Origin: Marinihelvus fidelis
GTDB taxonomy: Bacteria; Pseudomonadota; Gammaproteobacteria; Xanthomonadales; SZUA-36
NCBI RefSeq assembly: GCF_008725655.1
Contig: NZ_VYXP01000011.1
Coordinates: forward strand, 1 to 64,000
Direction: 5' to 3'
Length of the DNA: 64,000 bases
In this document: positions 18,192 to 28,159 of the stretch, piece after piece
How positions within the stretch are numbered: position 1 is the stretch's first letter
How the letters are laid out: each line of letters begins with the position of its first letter
Made by a program: the position numbers and the translations under genes
Notes under the pieces: generated by a model
Databases searched by the model: none
Told to the model about the DNA's origin: nothing
The model's input: the letters and a program-made list of their open reading frames with translations, nothing else

Positions 18192-18734
18192 ATGTTCAGG
18201 AAAGCGTTAGCAGGCATTGTCACCCTTGCGGCGGGCTTATTCGCAGTTGTCGCGAGCGCCGGCGAACCGCCGGCCGTTGGCTCCGCGGCACCCGATTTCC
18301 GGCTGCAGGACCAGAACGGCGAGTGGCATGAACTGGCTGATTACCAGGGCCAATGGCTGGCGGTGTACTTCTACCCCAAAGACGACACCCCGGGCTGCAC
18401 CACCGAGGCCTGCAACTTCCGCGACAACATCTACCAGTTCCAGGCCATTGACGCCGCGGTCGTGGGCATCAGCGTGGATGACGTGGATTCACACAAGGCG
18501 TTCGCGACCAAGTACAAGCTGCCGTTCACGCTGCTGGCCGACCAGGGCGGCGAGGTGAGCGGGCGCTACGGTGTGCTGCGCGACTTCAAGCTGATGAAGC
18601 TGGCCAGCCGGCAGACTTTCCTGGTTGACCCGCAGGGCAACGTCGCCAAGCACTATGACGACGTCGACCCCGACACCCATACCCAGGACGTGCTGGCCGA
18701 TATCCAGTCGTTACGGGGAGATGCCGGCAGCTGA
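18192..18734 (+). CDS. Peroxiredoxin, BCP/PrxQ type, exported
   Basis: A 180-residue thiol peroxidase reducing hydrogen and organic peroxides. The peroxidatic Cys69 lies in DDTPGCTTEAC and the resolving Cys74 five residues later is the atypical 2-Cys PrxQ pattern. A signal sequence (about 1-23, LAAGLFAVVASAGEP) places it in the periplasm, unlike ordinary BCP. Start at ATG 18192, with CCGGAG 9 bases upstream. Its last 24 bases overlap the end of the convergent amidohydrolase gene. Confidence 0.9.
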   Translation: MFRKALAGIVTLAAGLFAVVASAGEPPAVGSAAPDFRLQDQNGEWHELADYQGQWLAVYFYPKDDTPGCTTEACNFRDNIYQFQAIDAAVVGISVDDVDSHKAFATKYKLPFTLLADQGGEVSGRYGVLRDFKLMKLASRQTFLVDPQGNVAKHYDDVDPDTHTQDVLADIQSLRGDAGS

Positions 18735-20300
18735 GTCGGGTGCCGCGTCACCTGCACGGGCCGCGGCAACGATCTTGCGCACATCGGCGAGCAACTCGGC
18801 CACGTCGTAAACGATGCCATCCTTGATGGTGTAGCGGATACCCGATGTGCGCATCGGCACACCGTCGTCATCGAGTTTGAAATGGCCGGTGGCGTACAGC
18901 ACCTTGAAGTTGCGCAGCGGGTTGTCCGGCACCACCACCAGGTCGGCCAGCTTGCCAACCCGGATGGAGCCGATCTCACCGTCCATGCCCAGCACCTCGG
19001 CGCCGTTCCAGGTGGCCGAGCGCAGCACTTCCAGCGGGTGGAAGCCGGCTTCCTGCAGCAACTCCATTTCGCGGATGTAGCCAAAGCCATAGGTCTTCCA
19101 GATGTATCCGGAGTCAGAACCCAGGGTGACGCGCCCGCCATGGTTCTTGTAATCGTCCAGGAACTGCATCCACAGGCGGAAGTTTTCCTTCCAGGCAATT
19201 TCGTCGGCCGTGGTCCAGTCGAACCAGTACGAACCGTGGGCCTCGAATGAGGGCTGGAAGAAGGACCACAGCGCCGGGTGCGTGTAGTCTTCGTGCCAGT
19301 CGGCATTCATCTCCCGCATCAGGTCGCGGCTGGCCTCGTAGATGGTCAGCGTCGGGTCGAGAGTGAAGTCCAGCGCGATCAGTTCGTCGCGCACGGCATT
19401 CCATTTTTCCGAACCGGGCGCGGCAGTCTGCTGCCAAAGGCGCCCGGCTTCGCCGAATCGGTGCTGCTCGTTGGCGTAGTTGTAGTCCAACGGGTAGTCC
19501 TGGATCACCTGGCCCTCGAACATGGCCTCAGGCAGGCCGTACCAGTGCTCCATGGTGGTCATGCCATTGCGGGCGGAATCGAGGACGTTCCAGTTCACCA
19601 CGTCGAGCTGGGCGTGATGCATCGCGCCGCCCAGGCCGCGCTCGCCCATTTCGTCCAGCGCGGCCAGCATGATGTCGCGTGGCGCGCCAAAGAACTTCAC
19701 GCCCGCGGCACCCTGCCCAGCCACGTCGCGCACCCACTCTCGCGCCTGGTCCGGCGCAGTGAATGGCCCGTCATGCCCCATGCCGAAGCCAACATAAGGC
19801 ACGATGCGCGGCGCCGCGATGGTATTGTTCGCGCTGCGGCGCTGGTGTCCCAGCACCCATTCCAGGCCGTTGAAACTGCCGGGCTCGCGCACCGTCGTCA
19901 CACCATGGGCCAGCCACAGCTTGGCCACGTACTCGGCCGGAACGCCCTGGTCATCACCACCAAAATGCCCATGCATGTCGACAAACCCGGGTAGCAGCCA
20001 GTGTCCGTCCAGTTCCAGCACCTGGTCGCCCGGCTGGATCTCGATCCGGTTTTCTTCGGGCGCCGGCGTAACGATACCCAGCACCTTGATCTGGCTGATG
20101 CGGTTGCCCTCCACCAGTACGTCGGCCGGGCCGATGGGCGGTGCACCTTCGCCGTTGACGACCATGACGCCACGCAACACCAGACGGTCAAACGGCCCCT
20201 CGCCGCGCTGCCTTTCCGGGGCCGGCTCAGGCGCTGGCCAGGCCACGCCAACGTGTAAGGCAACCCAGGAAACCAGCACGGAAAATATTAATTTTTTCAT
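18711..20300 (-). CDS. Metal-dependent amidohydrolase family protein, exported
   Basis: About 529 residues from ATG 20300, giving a signal peptide (MKKLIFSVLVSWVALHVGVA). The composite beta-sandwich (LRGVMVVNGEGAPPIGPADVLVEGNRI in the imidazolonepropionase/prolidase style) leads to the metal site DMHGHFGG, the His of MHHAQLD, later histidines, and the Asp of LGSDSGY. The C-terminal IRVGKLADLVVV closes the sandwich. This subfamily includes Xaa-Pro dipeptidases and many periplasmic enzymes of unknown substrate. Convergent with and overlapping the peroxiredoxin gene by 24 bases. Confidence 0.85.
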   Translation of the reverse strand: MKKLIFSVLVSWVALHVGVAWPAPEPAPERQRGEGPFDRLVLRGVMVVNGEGAPPIGPADVLVEGNRISQIKVLGIVTPAPEENRIEIQPGDQVLELDGHWLLPGFVDMHGHFGGDDQGVPAEYVAKLWLAHGVTTVREPGSFNGLEWVLGHQRRSANNTIAAPRIVPYVGFGMGHDGPFTAPDQAREWVRDVAGQGAAGVKFFGAPRDIMLAALDEMGERGLGGAMHHAQLDVVNWNVLDSARNGMTTMEHWYGLPEAMFEGQVIQDYPLDYNYANEQHRFGEAGRLWQQTAAPGSEKWNAVRDELIALDFTLDPTLTIYEASRDLMREMNADWHEDYTHPALWSFFQPSFEAHGSYWFDWTTADEIAWKENFRLWMQFLDDYKNHGGRVTLGSDSGYIWKTYGFGYIREMELLQEAGFHPLEVLRSATWNGAEVLGMDGEIGSIRVGKLADLVVVPDNPLRNFKVLYATGHFKLDDDGVPMRTSGIRYTIKDGIVYDVAELLADVRKIVAAARAGDAAPDSAAGISP

Positions 20301-20335
20301 GAAAATCCTTGTATTAGGGCACCGGGCAACTAAGC

Positions 20336-20363
20336 TTGAACTGACGCTGTGCGGAAGTATAGC
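20336..20363 (+). promoter_or_regulatory. Candidate sigma-70 promoter for the CDGSH gene
   Basis: TTGAAC (20336-20341) and TATAGC (20358-20363) separated by 16 bp, 32 bp upstream of the CDGSH-protein start, in the divergent gap with the amidohydrolase gene. A fair but unproven match. Confidence 0.4.
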
Positions 20364-20394
20364 GCCAGAAGAAAAACTCCTGGAGTTGGGACAC

Positions 20395-20931
20395 ATGTCT
20401 GAGGCGAACAAATATTATGTTCGACCGGGCATCGGGCGGACTGGTATTGACCCAGCGCTTGATGTGCCGGCGAAATCAATCAGCGACACGGCCAGCGATC
20501 GCTGGTTCACCGAGCAGCGTGATGGTCGCCGCCAACCCAAACGCCTGAACATCCCCAACGAGGCCCTGGTCACTTCCCGCGGCCCGATCAAGCTGACCGG
20601 CAACATCACCCTGGTCGATGAAACCGGCCGGCAATCCCACCACAACGAACTCAAACTGTGCCGCTGCGGTGGTTCCCAGAACAAGCCGATGTGCGACGAC
20701 CGCCACATCGACCTGGAGTTCGTCGACCGCGGCACCATTGAGCACGCGTCAGATATTCCGGCAACACGGGCTTCACATCCACTGAAAGTCACCGTGGTCA
20801 AGGACGGCCCACTCAAGTACCAGGGCTATCTGCGCGTCTACAACCAGCGCGGCCAGGAGTGTGTGTCCATGAACGGCGCGTTGTGCCGTTGCGGCCAGTC
20901 TTCCCGCAAGCCGTTCTGCGACTGCGTTTAG
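20395..20931 (+). CDS. CDGSH iron-sulfur domain protein with two CDGSH motifs
   Basis: A 178-residue soluble protein from ATG 20395 (GGAG upstream). The first CDGSH site, CRCGGSQNKPMCDDRH, has the full C-x-C-x2-S-x3-P-x-C-D-x2-H ligand set for a [2Fe-2S] cluster (3 Cys, 1 His). The second, CRCGQSSRKPFCDCV, ends the protein at CDCV and lacks the His ligand; an extra Cys takes the Gly position. Proteins of this class move electrons or clusters. The N-terminal 60 residues (RPGIGRTGIDPALDVPAK) have no motif I recognise. It is followed by queD, 92 bp away. Confidence 0.85.
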   Translation: MSEANKYYVRPGIGRTGIDPALDVPAKSISDTASDRWFTEQRDGRRQPKRLNIPNEALVTSRGPIKLTGNITLVDETGRQSHHNELKLCRCGGSQNKPMCDDRHIDLEFVDRGTIEHASDIPATRASHPLKVTVVKDGPLKYQGYLRVYNQRGQECVSMNGALCRCGQSSRKPFCDCV

Positions 20932-21023
20932 TCCGATAAGCCGCTACCTGGCCTGCATTGGCGGGCCGCATTGAAGCCGTGGCCGCTTGCACGGCGACAT
21001 CCACCTCTTCACAATGCCGCCCC

Positions 21024-21389
21024 ATGGACGTTTTCCGCGTATTCCAGGTCGAAGCCGCGCATTTCCTGCCCAACGTGCCCCAGGGGCACAAGTGCGCGCG
21101 CATGCACGGCCACTCCTTCCGCATCGAGATTCATGTCTCCGGTGACGTCGGCGAAGACACGGGATGGGTCATGGACTTTGCTGACCTGAAACGCGCGTTT
21201 CAACCCATCCATGACCAGCTTGACCATCATTTACTGAATGATATCAATGGCCTGGAGAACCCCACCTCGGAGAACCTGGCGCGCTGGATCTGGTCCCGCA
21301 TGGCCGACAGCCTGCCCGGACTGAGCCGCGTCGTCGTACAGGAAACCTGCAATGCGGGTTGCAGCTACCGGGGCCCCGATGTTGCATAA
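21024..21389 (+). CDS. queD: 6-carboxy-5,6,7,8-tetrahydropterin synthase
   Basis: A 121-residue QueD/PTPS-family enzyme acting on 7,8-dihydroneopterin triphosphate in queuosine biosynthesis. Visible features are FQVEAAHFLP (first zinc His), HKCARMHGHSFRIEIHV (catalytic Cys and the two other zinc His), the Asp/His in LDHHLLND, and the pterin-anchoring Glu in ENPTSENLA and VVQET. Start at ATG 21024; longer in-frame extension upstream looks non-coding. Other queuosine genes are not in the window. Confidence 0.92.
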   Translation: MDVFRVFQVEAAHFLPNVPQGHKCARMHGHSFRIEIHVSGDVGEDTGWVMDFADLKRAFQPIHDQLDHHLLNDINGLENPTSENLARWIWSRMADSLPGLSRVVVQETCNAGCSYRGPDVA

Positions 21390-21399
21390 TCACCACGCC

Positions 21400-21417
21400 T
21401 GTTGCGATATTGCAACA
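21400..21417. promoter_or_regulatory. TGTTGC palindrome upstream of the IPTL-CTERM gene
   Basis: TGTTGC-GATATT-GCAACA is a perfect 6+6+6 dyad, with a third TGTTGC at 21380-21385 in the end of queD. The region downstream to 21520 is AT-rich. Likely a regulator site for the IPTL-CTERM gene; the regulator is unknown. Confidence 0.4.
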
Positions 21418-21520
21418 TACTGATTTACAACAAAAATTATTCGCCGACCCCTTGAAATGCCTTGATGTTCTGTTAGCATGAACATCCGTTTGATCGTCAA
21501 CTTGGCACCGAACCGTCCCG

Positions 21521-22495
21521 ATGAACCGCTTTCACCGAACACTGCTGTCCGGTCTTATCGCCCTGCCCCTGGGCAGCGCGGTGGCTGCGCCGTTCGGTTA
21601 CAGCGTTAATTCGGACGACCCGACCGACGGCGACCACCTCTACCAGATCGACCTGGCCAACGGCACCGAAACCGATATCGGCCCGGTCCAGTCGCTGGGC
21701 ACCACCCGTACCGACATCGAAGGCCTGGCCATCGCGCCCGACGGCCGTCTCTGGGCGCTGGATGACGAGAGCAGCATGCTGTTCCCCATCCATACCGCCA
21801 CCGGCCAGGTGTACTTCGCCGAAGAGGTCTCGCTCAGCGGTTTCGGTGCCTCGGCCGGCAACGATTTTGGCATGACGTTTACCTGCGACGGCGGGCTGTA
21901 CGTGGTGACCGTTGCCGACCAGTCGCTCTACCGGCTCGAACTCGATGGCACGGCCACGCTGGTCGGCCCGCTTGGCGCGCGCATCAGCGCACTTGCGGCG
22001 CTGAACCAGGGCGACGACCTGCGCCTGTTCGGCCTGGGTAACGGCCTGATGAATGATGGCGATGACCCGGATAACCGCAGCCTGTACGAGATCGACCCTG
22101 ATACCGGCGCCGCCACGTTGATCGGCAATGTTGGTGCCGGCGTGGCCGACTATTTCCAGGCGGGCCTTTCATTCGACGAAAACGGCGAGTTATGGGCCAT
22201 TACCGACCGCCGCACGGCAGATGCGGAACCGGGCAGCCAGGTCCTTCGGCTGGACATCAATACCGGCGCCGGTACGGTCATCAGCACCACCACGCAGACC
22301 GGGTACGAGAGCCTGGCCGTGGCGCCGCCCGTGGTCTGCCCGACCACCACGCCCATCCCGGAACCGCCGCCGCCACCGCCACCGGGCGGTTCGCTGAATA
22401 TCGAAAGCATCCCCACACTCGACGCCTGGGGCCGCGCCATTGGCACCATCGGCCTGCTGTTGCTGGGCCTGGCTGCCATCCGGCGCCGTTACTGA
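21521..22495 (+). CDS. IPTL-CTERM sorted protein, secreted beta-propeller-like
   Basis: A 324-residue surface protein. It has a signal peptide (LLSGLIALPLGSAVAA), a repeated propeller-like body (IAPDGRLWALDDES, DENGELWAITDRRT, DIEGLAIAP), a Pro-rich linker (PEPPPPPPPGG) and a C-terminal sorting tag. The tag is IPTLDAWG, then a hydrophobic helix, then IRRRY, which is the IPTL-CTERM pattern recognised by exosortase H (XrtH). After cleavage the protein would be anchored or exported with an exopolysaccharide. The exosortase itself is not in this window. The propeller part resembles DUF4394-type repeats but I do not assign a function. Confidence 0.82.
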   Translation: MNRFHRTLLSGLIALPLGSAVAAPFGYSVNSDDPTDGDHLYQIDLANGTETDIGPVQSLGTTRTDIEGLAIAPDGRLWALDDESSMLFPIHTATGQVYFAEEVSLSGFGASAGNDFGMTFTCDGGLYVVTVADQSLYRLELDGTATLVGPLGARISALAALNQGDDLRLFGLGNGLMNDGDDPDNRSLYEIDPDTGAATLIGNVGAGVADYFQAGLSFDENGELWAITDRRTADAEPGSQVLRLDINTGAGTVISTTTQTGYESLAVAPPVVCPTTTPIPEPPPPPPPGGSLNIESIPTLDAWGRAIGTIGLLLLGLAAIRRRY

Positions 22496-22573
22496 CTCAC
22501 CCACGACCAACGGCACGGAGCCTTCCGGCCCTGATTGGGCTACACTTGCCGTTCTGAAACCCGGAGTTTGAAT

Positions 22574-22834
22574 ATGGTTGGTGGAATTAGCGGCTGGCAG
22601 CTCCTGATCCTGCTTCTGATCGTGGTCCTGGTGTTTGGCACCAAGCGCCTGCGAAACATCGGCAGCGACCTGGGCGGCGCAGTCAAGGGCTTCCGCAAGG
22701 GCATGGAAGATGGCGACGGGGACGACAAGGTGTCCCAGGAACGTCTGGCCGCCGACGCGGAAGAAGACGTTGACGTCAAGACCGCCGAGCGCGACAACGA
22801 ACCCGCGAGCCGGCCTCCCGGCACCGATGTTTGA
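22574..22834 (+). CDS. tatA: Sec-independent protein translocase TatA
   Basis: An 86-residue single-span protein: helix [17 protein letters not shown], hinge TKRLRNIG, then amphipathic helix [16 protein letters not shown] and an acidic tail. It forms the translocation pore of the Tat system that exports folded proteins such as the RR-signal esterase at 193-1812. Start ATG 22574 has CCGGAG upstream. It overlaps tatB by 8 bases. FG before the amphipathic helix is the TatA signature. Confidence 0.93.
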   Translation: MVGGISGWQLLILLLIVVLVFGTKRLRNIGSDLGGAVKGFRKGMEDGDGDDKVSQERLAADAEEDVDVKTAERDNEPASRPPGTDV

Positions 22835-23141
22835 TGTCGGTTTCGCAGAGCTGTTCCTGCTCTCCATCATCGGCCTGCTGGTGCTTGGACCGGAACGACT
22901 ACCCGCGGTGGCGCGCACCGTGGGCGGCTTCGTGCGCAAGGCGCGCGCGAGCTGGTACACGCTGAAAACCTCGGTCGAGGCCGAACTGGCCGAAGCCGAT
23001 GTCCGCGAGCCGCTGAAAACGGCCCGCGAAGAACTGGACGCGGTCTCCCGTCAGGTTACCGACCTGGGGCGCGAGGCCTCGGCCGGCATGGACCCGACAC
23101 CCAGGAAAGCTGATAAACCGTCACCGCCCCCCGGCGACTGA
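22827..23141 (+). CDS. tatB: Sec-independent protein translocase TatB
   Basis: A 104-residue Tat[27 protein letters not shown] is the standard N-terminal helix with the Glu and the LGPERLP hinge, followed by the amphipathic helix [15 protein letters not shown] and a charged C-terminal tail. TatB sits with TatC in the signal-peptide receptor complex. ATG 22827 lies inside the end of tatA, so translation is coupled. tatC starts 12 bp after its stop. Confidence 0.93.
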   Translation: MFDVGFAELFLLSIIGLLVLGPERLPAVARTVGGFVRKARASWYTLKTSVEAELAEADVREPLKTAREELDAVSRQVTDLGREASAGMDPTPRKADKPSPPPGD

Positions 23142-23153
23142 CGAGCCTGGATC

Positions 23154-23921
23154 ATGAACGACCACCCGGACACCGACAGGGAACAGACGTTCCTGGAACA
23201 CCTTGTTGAACTGCGCGGCCGCCTGCTGAAGGCCTGCCTGGCCGTGGCCGTAGTGCTGGTCTGCCTGCTGCCGTTCTCCCGCCAGCTCTACCACGTGCTG
23301 GCAACGCCATTGATGGCGACGCTGCCGGAAGGCAGCAACATGATCGCCATCGACGTGGCCTCGCCGTTCCTTGCCCCGTTCAAGCTGACACTGCTGCTGG
23401 CACTGGTGATTGCCATCCCGGTGGTGATTTACCAGCTGTGGGCGTTTGTCGCGCCGGCACTGTTCAAGCACGAGAAGCGCCTGGCCAAGCCGTTGCTGCT
23501 GTCGTCGGTGTTCCTGTTCTACGCCGGCTGTGCATTCGCATATTTCGTGGTCTTCCCGCTGGTCTTCGGCTTCATGGCTCGAATCGCACCGGAGGGTGTG
23601 TCGGTCATGACCGACATCAGCCGCTACCTGGACTTCGTTATCGCGCTGTTCCTGGCGTTTGGCATTGCCTTCGAAGTGCCCATCGCGACCATCATCCTGG
23701 TCGCCACCGGCCTGGTCACGACCAGGCAACTGGGCAAGGCCCGCCCGTACGTGGTGGTTGGCGCGTTCGCCATTGGCATGTTGCTGACCCCACCGGACGT
23801 CATCTCGCAGACGCTGCTGGCCATTCCCATGTGGATTCTTTACGAGGTCGGCATCATCATGTCGCGCATCCTGCTGCCGGAGAAAAGTGGCGAGGAATCG
23901 CCCGATCAGGCCACCAACTGA
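23154..23921 (+). CDS. tatC: Sec-independent protein translocase TatC
   Basis: A 255-residue six-helix membrane protein that recognises twin-arginine signal peptides. The N-terminal FLEHLVELRGRLLKA with its conserved Glu and Arg is the TatC signature. The P-loop region PLMATLPEG, the FVAPALFKHEKR stretch and AFGIAFEVPI are also typical. It completes the tatABC operon; a TatD gene is not adjacent. Its end overlaps the convergent membrane-protein gene by 16 bases. Confidence 0.95.
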   Translation: MNDHPDTDREQTFLEHLVELRGRLLKACLAVAVVLVCLLPFSRQLYHVLATPLMATLPEGSNMIAIDVASPFLAPFKLTLLLALVIAIPVVIYQLWAFVAPALFKHEKRLAKPLLLSSVFLFYAGCAFAYFVVFPLVFGFMARIAPEGVSVMTDISRYLDFVIALFLAFGIAFEVPIATIILVATGLVTTRQLGKARPYVVVGAFAIGMLLTPPDVISQTLLAIPMWILYEVGIIMSRILLPEKSGEESPDQATN

Positions 23922-24805
23922 TCCCGCTCACCGTCATCAGCGTCATCGTCCCCTTGCGGCCCGCTACCTGAATCCGGCGTTGCGACATCACCAAAGATGT
24001 CGACAAAGCTCAGGTACTGGATCGTGAAGATGAACAGCTGGTAGGCCACCATGATGAAGACCAGCGCCAGCGTGATGAACACCGATGGCGAGTCCGAGAC
24101 CATCTGCACCGCCATCATCGCACCCACCGCCAGCCCAACCGGCAGACCTACCAGGGCCAGCAGCGCGCCGATGGTAAGCAACGCGCGCCACTGCCGGAAC
24201 ATCGCCACGATGCCGGCGCCGATGGCACGGCCCAGCGACAGGCGCCGGAACCAGACCAGGGGGATGGCGTAGAACGCCAGCGTACCGCCCAGGAACAGGC
24301 CGATCACCATGGCGAACAGCGCCCGCTGCAGCACGGCCGGGTCCATGTCGGCCACTGCCGTGGTGTCACCGGACTCAATACGGTTGAGGACCACCGGGTC
24401 CAGCCCGGCCAGGCTGCCCGCCACGGTCACACCCATGGTCACGACCGCGATCACCAGCCCAATCACACCCAGCAACAACAGGGCGCCCAGCACGCCGCTG
24501 CCGCGGAACGCCGCGAACAGCGTCAGCACCTCGGGTTTGCGCCCCAGGCGCGCGCGATGCACGGCTTCCAGCATGCCGGCCGTCAGCGCCGGCATGGCGA
24601 TGAAGAAAATCACGCCCATGATGCCAATCTGCGTCATGCCGCCCAGGAACTGCAGCAGCAGGCCCAAGAGCAGCAGGCGCATGGGCTGCGCCCGCAAAAG
24701 CTGCATACCGCCCACGAACCAGGCCAGGGCACGGGCCGCGGGCAACGGTGGGCGTGCAGACGGCGGAACGGAATATTCCGGGTCTCCCGGACTCTGAGAA
24801 CTCAT
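23906..24805 (-). CDS. BPSS1780-like multi-pass membrane protein
   Basis: About 299 residues with roughly six hydrophobic segments, and an N-terminal cytoplasmic part rich in Pro (SVPPSARPPLPAARALAWF). The pattern LAWFVGGMQLLRAQPMRLLLLGLLLQFL resembles the BPSS1780/DUF2189-type membrane proteins of proteobacteria, which have no known function. The C-terminus is acidic (DDDADDGERDQ). Start at ATG 24805 rather than 24886 avoids a low-complexity extension and fits the gap to the divergent rhomboid gene. Confidence 0.7.
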   Translation of the reverse strand: MSSQSPGDPEYSVPPSARPPLPAARALAWFVGGMQLLRAQPMRLLLLGLLLQFLGGMTQIGIMGVIFFIAMPALTAGMLEAVHRARLGRKPEVLTLFAAFRGSGVLGALLLLGVIGLVIAVVTMGVTVAGSLAGLDPVVLNRIESGDTTAVADMDPAVLQRALFAMVIGLFLGGTLAFYAIPLVWFRRLSLGRAIGAGIVAMFRQWRALLTIGALLALVGLPVGLAVGAMMAVQMVSDSPSVFITLALVFIMVAYQLFIFTIQYLSFVDIFGDVATPDSGSGPQGDDDADDGERDQLVA

Positions 24806-24846
24806 CGACGTATTGTAGACTAAGCCCCTTCCAGGTTGACCCCACC

Positions 24847-25494
24847 ATGAACCAGATTCGCATCCCGTCGGGCGTGACGCGCCCACCCATTGCCTTCATC
24901 ATCATCGGCGCCTGCATCGCGCTGTTCGGCCTGGGCTTCATGCTGCAAGTGAACGACCCCAGCGGCCGGCAGATTACCGCGATGTTTTCCGAGCTGGCCC
25001 TGTGGCCGGTCCAGCACCCCTACTTCGCGCCATGGCAGCTGGTGACCTATGCGTTCATGCACGGCGGCATCAGCCATATCCTGTTCAACATGTTCGCCGT
25101 GTGGATGTTCGGGCTGCCGATTGAGCAGACCTGGGGCAGCCGTCGGTTCGCGATGTTCTACCTGGCCTGCGTGCTGGGCGCGGCGGTCACACAACTGGTG
25201 GTGCAATGGCTGACCGGCTCGGCCTGGCCTACGGTGGGCGCATCGGGCGCGGTCTTCGGCCTGTTGCTGGCCTACGGGGTCATGTGGCCGAACAACCGCG
25301 TCTTCCTGATCTTCCTGCCGGTACCGATCAAGGCCAAGTGGTTCGTGCTGATCTACGCCGGCATCGAACTGTTCTTCGGCCTGACCGACATCATGCCGGG
25401 CATCGCGCATTTCGCGCATTTGGGCGGCCTGGTGGGCGGCGGCCTGCTGATGATGGCCTGGGGCTGGCGACCCGGTATGACATGGAAACGGTGA
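24847..25494 (+). CDS. Rhomboid family intramembrane serine protease
   Basis: A 215-residue six-helix rhomboid cleaving membrane-protein substrates within the bilayer. Nucleophile Ser133 in GASGAVFG, catalytic His191 in AHLGGLVGG, and the loop motif MHGGISHILFNM (71-82) with its conserved His and Asn are all present. No extra soluble domain. Start at ATG 24847. It is divergent from the BPSS1780-like gene with 41 bp between starts. A substrate cannot be named from the context. Confidence 0.92.
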   Translation: MNQIRIPSGVTRPPIAFIIIGACIALFGLGFMLQVNDPSGRQITAMFSELALWPVQHPYFAPWQLVTYAFMHGGISHILFNMFAVWMFGLPIEQTWGSRRFAMFYLACVLGAAVTQLVVQWLTGSAWPTVGASGAVFGLLLAYGVMWPNNRVFLIFLPVPIKAKWFVLIYAGIELFFGLTDIMPGIAHFAHLGGLVGGGLLMMAWGWRPGMTWKR

Positions 25495-25546
25495 CTCTTA
25501 CGTTTACATGAATACAACCTAAACTTTTTATGGGCAGGGAAGCCAC

Positions 25547-25978
25547 ATGAAAATTCTGATCAAGGGAATGATCTTCTCACTGGTACTGTTCGTCATTGGC
25601 CTGGTCTTCAGCCCCACGCTGAAATTGGCCGTCTTTCCGGACCTCGACGACACCGGCCTGATCCAGCAAGCCTGGAACCAGCGCAACTCCAACGTCCTGG
25701 TCGAGGTCAAGGCCCGGGTCGTGCGCATTCACCCTGACATCGTTGATTTCGAAACCTTCCAGGCTTTCACCGTCGAACTGGACAGCGGCATGACTGTCCG
25801 CGTCCATCACAACATCGACCTGGCACCACGCGTCCCGGTCAGCGCAAACGCCGAAATCCGGCTGCGCGGCGAGTACGACTGGAACCCGGAAGGTGGCCTG
25901 ATCCACTGGACCCATAACGCCGAGAACAGCGAACGCAAGGGCGGCTGGATCGAAGTCAACGGCCGCCGCTTCCTCTGA
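25547..25978 (+). CDS. DUF3465 family protein
   Basis: A 143-residue protein with an N-terminal hydrophobic signal or anchor (KGMIFSLVLFVIGLVFSP) and a domain of about 100 residues. The domain contains VEVKARVVRIHPDIVDFETFQ, HHNIDLAPRVPV, RGEYDWNPEGGLIHWTHN and WIEVNGRRF, the conserved pattern of DUF3465 as I remember it. The fold looks OB-like. Function is not known. GGCAGGGAAG before ATG 25547 serves as ribosome site. It lies alone between the rhomboid and acs genes. Confidence 0.8.
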   Translation: MKILIKGMIFSLVLFVIGLVFSPTLKLAVFPDLDDTGLIQQAWNQRNSNVLVEVKARVVRIHPDIVDFETFQAFTVELDSGMTVRVHHNIDLAPRVPVSANAEIRLRGEYDWNPEGGLIHWTHNAENSERKGGWIEVNGRRFL

Positions 25979-26012
25979 ATTTCCGCCTGGCCCGGGCCCA
26001 GTGCCCGACCGA

Positions 26013-26075
26013 CTGTCGCCACCCGGGAGCTCCCGGTAGGCCGACAGCCGGCGGCCACCGCGGCGGACGGTGGCC
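26013..26075 (+). promoter_or_regulatory. Tandem hairpins in the DUF3465-acs gap
   Basis: CTGTCG (26013) pairs with CGACAG (26042) around the perfect palindrome CCGGGAGCTCCCGG (26023-26036). GGCCACCG (26053) pairs with CGGTGGCC (to 26075). Together they can be the end of the DUF3465 transcript or a structured acs 5' leader. There is no T-run. Confidence 0.5.
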
Positions 26076-26138
26076 GTCCGGCTTGTCGTCGGGACCACAA
26101 TCGCTAGAATGGGCTCCCGGTTGGAGAGCCCGTACACA

Positions 26139-28079
<1,941 letters not shown>

Positions 28080-28082
<3 letters not shown>

Positions 28083-28159
28083 CGGGTGACGCGTTACGCG
28101 TTACGCGTTACGCGTTACGGGTCAGATACTCGCTCTCACTCCTTACTCCTCCCTCCTCA
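28080..28159. repeat. Two-sided heptamer stop-codon array between acsA and the SLOG-SLATT gene
   Basis: The acsA stop begins TGACGGG, TGACGCG, then three TTACGCG and TTACGGG. Read from the stop of the minus-strand gene (28159-28157), units of exactly 7 bases give TGA at 28159, 28138 and 28124, and TAA at 28145, 28117, 28110, 28103 and 28096. Eight of ten units across the whole gap therefore carry a stop for the minus gene, and two carry TGA for acsA. Confidence 0.7.
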
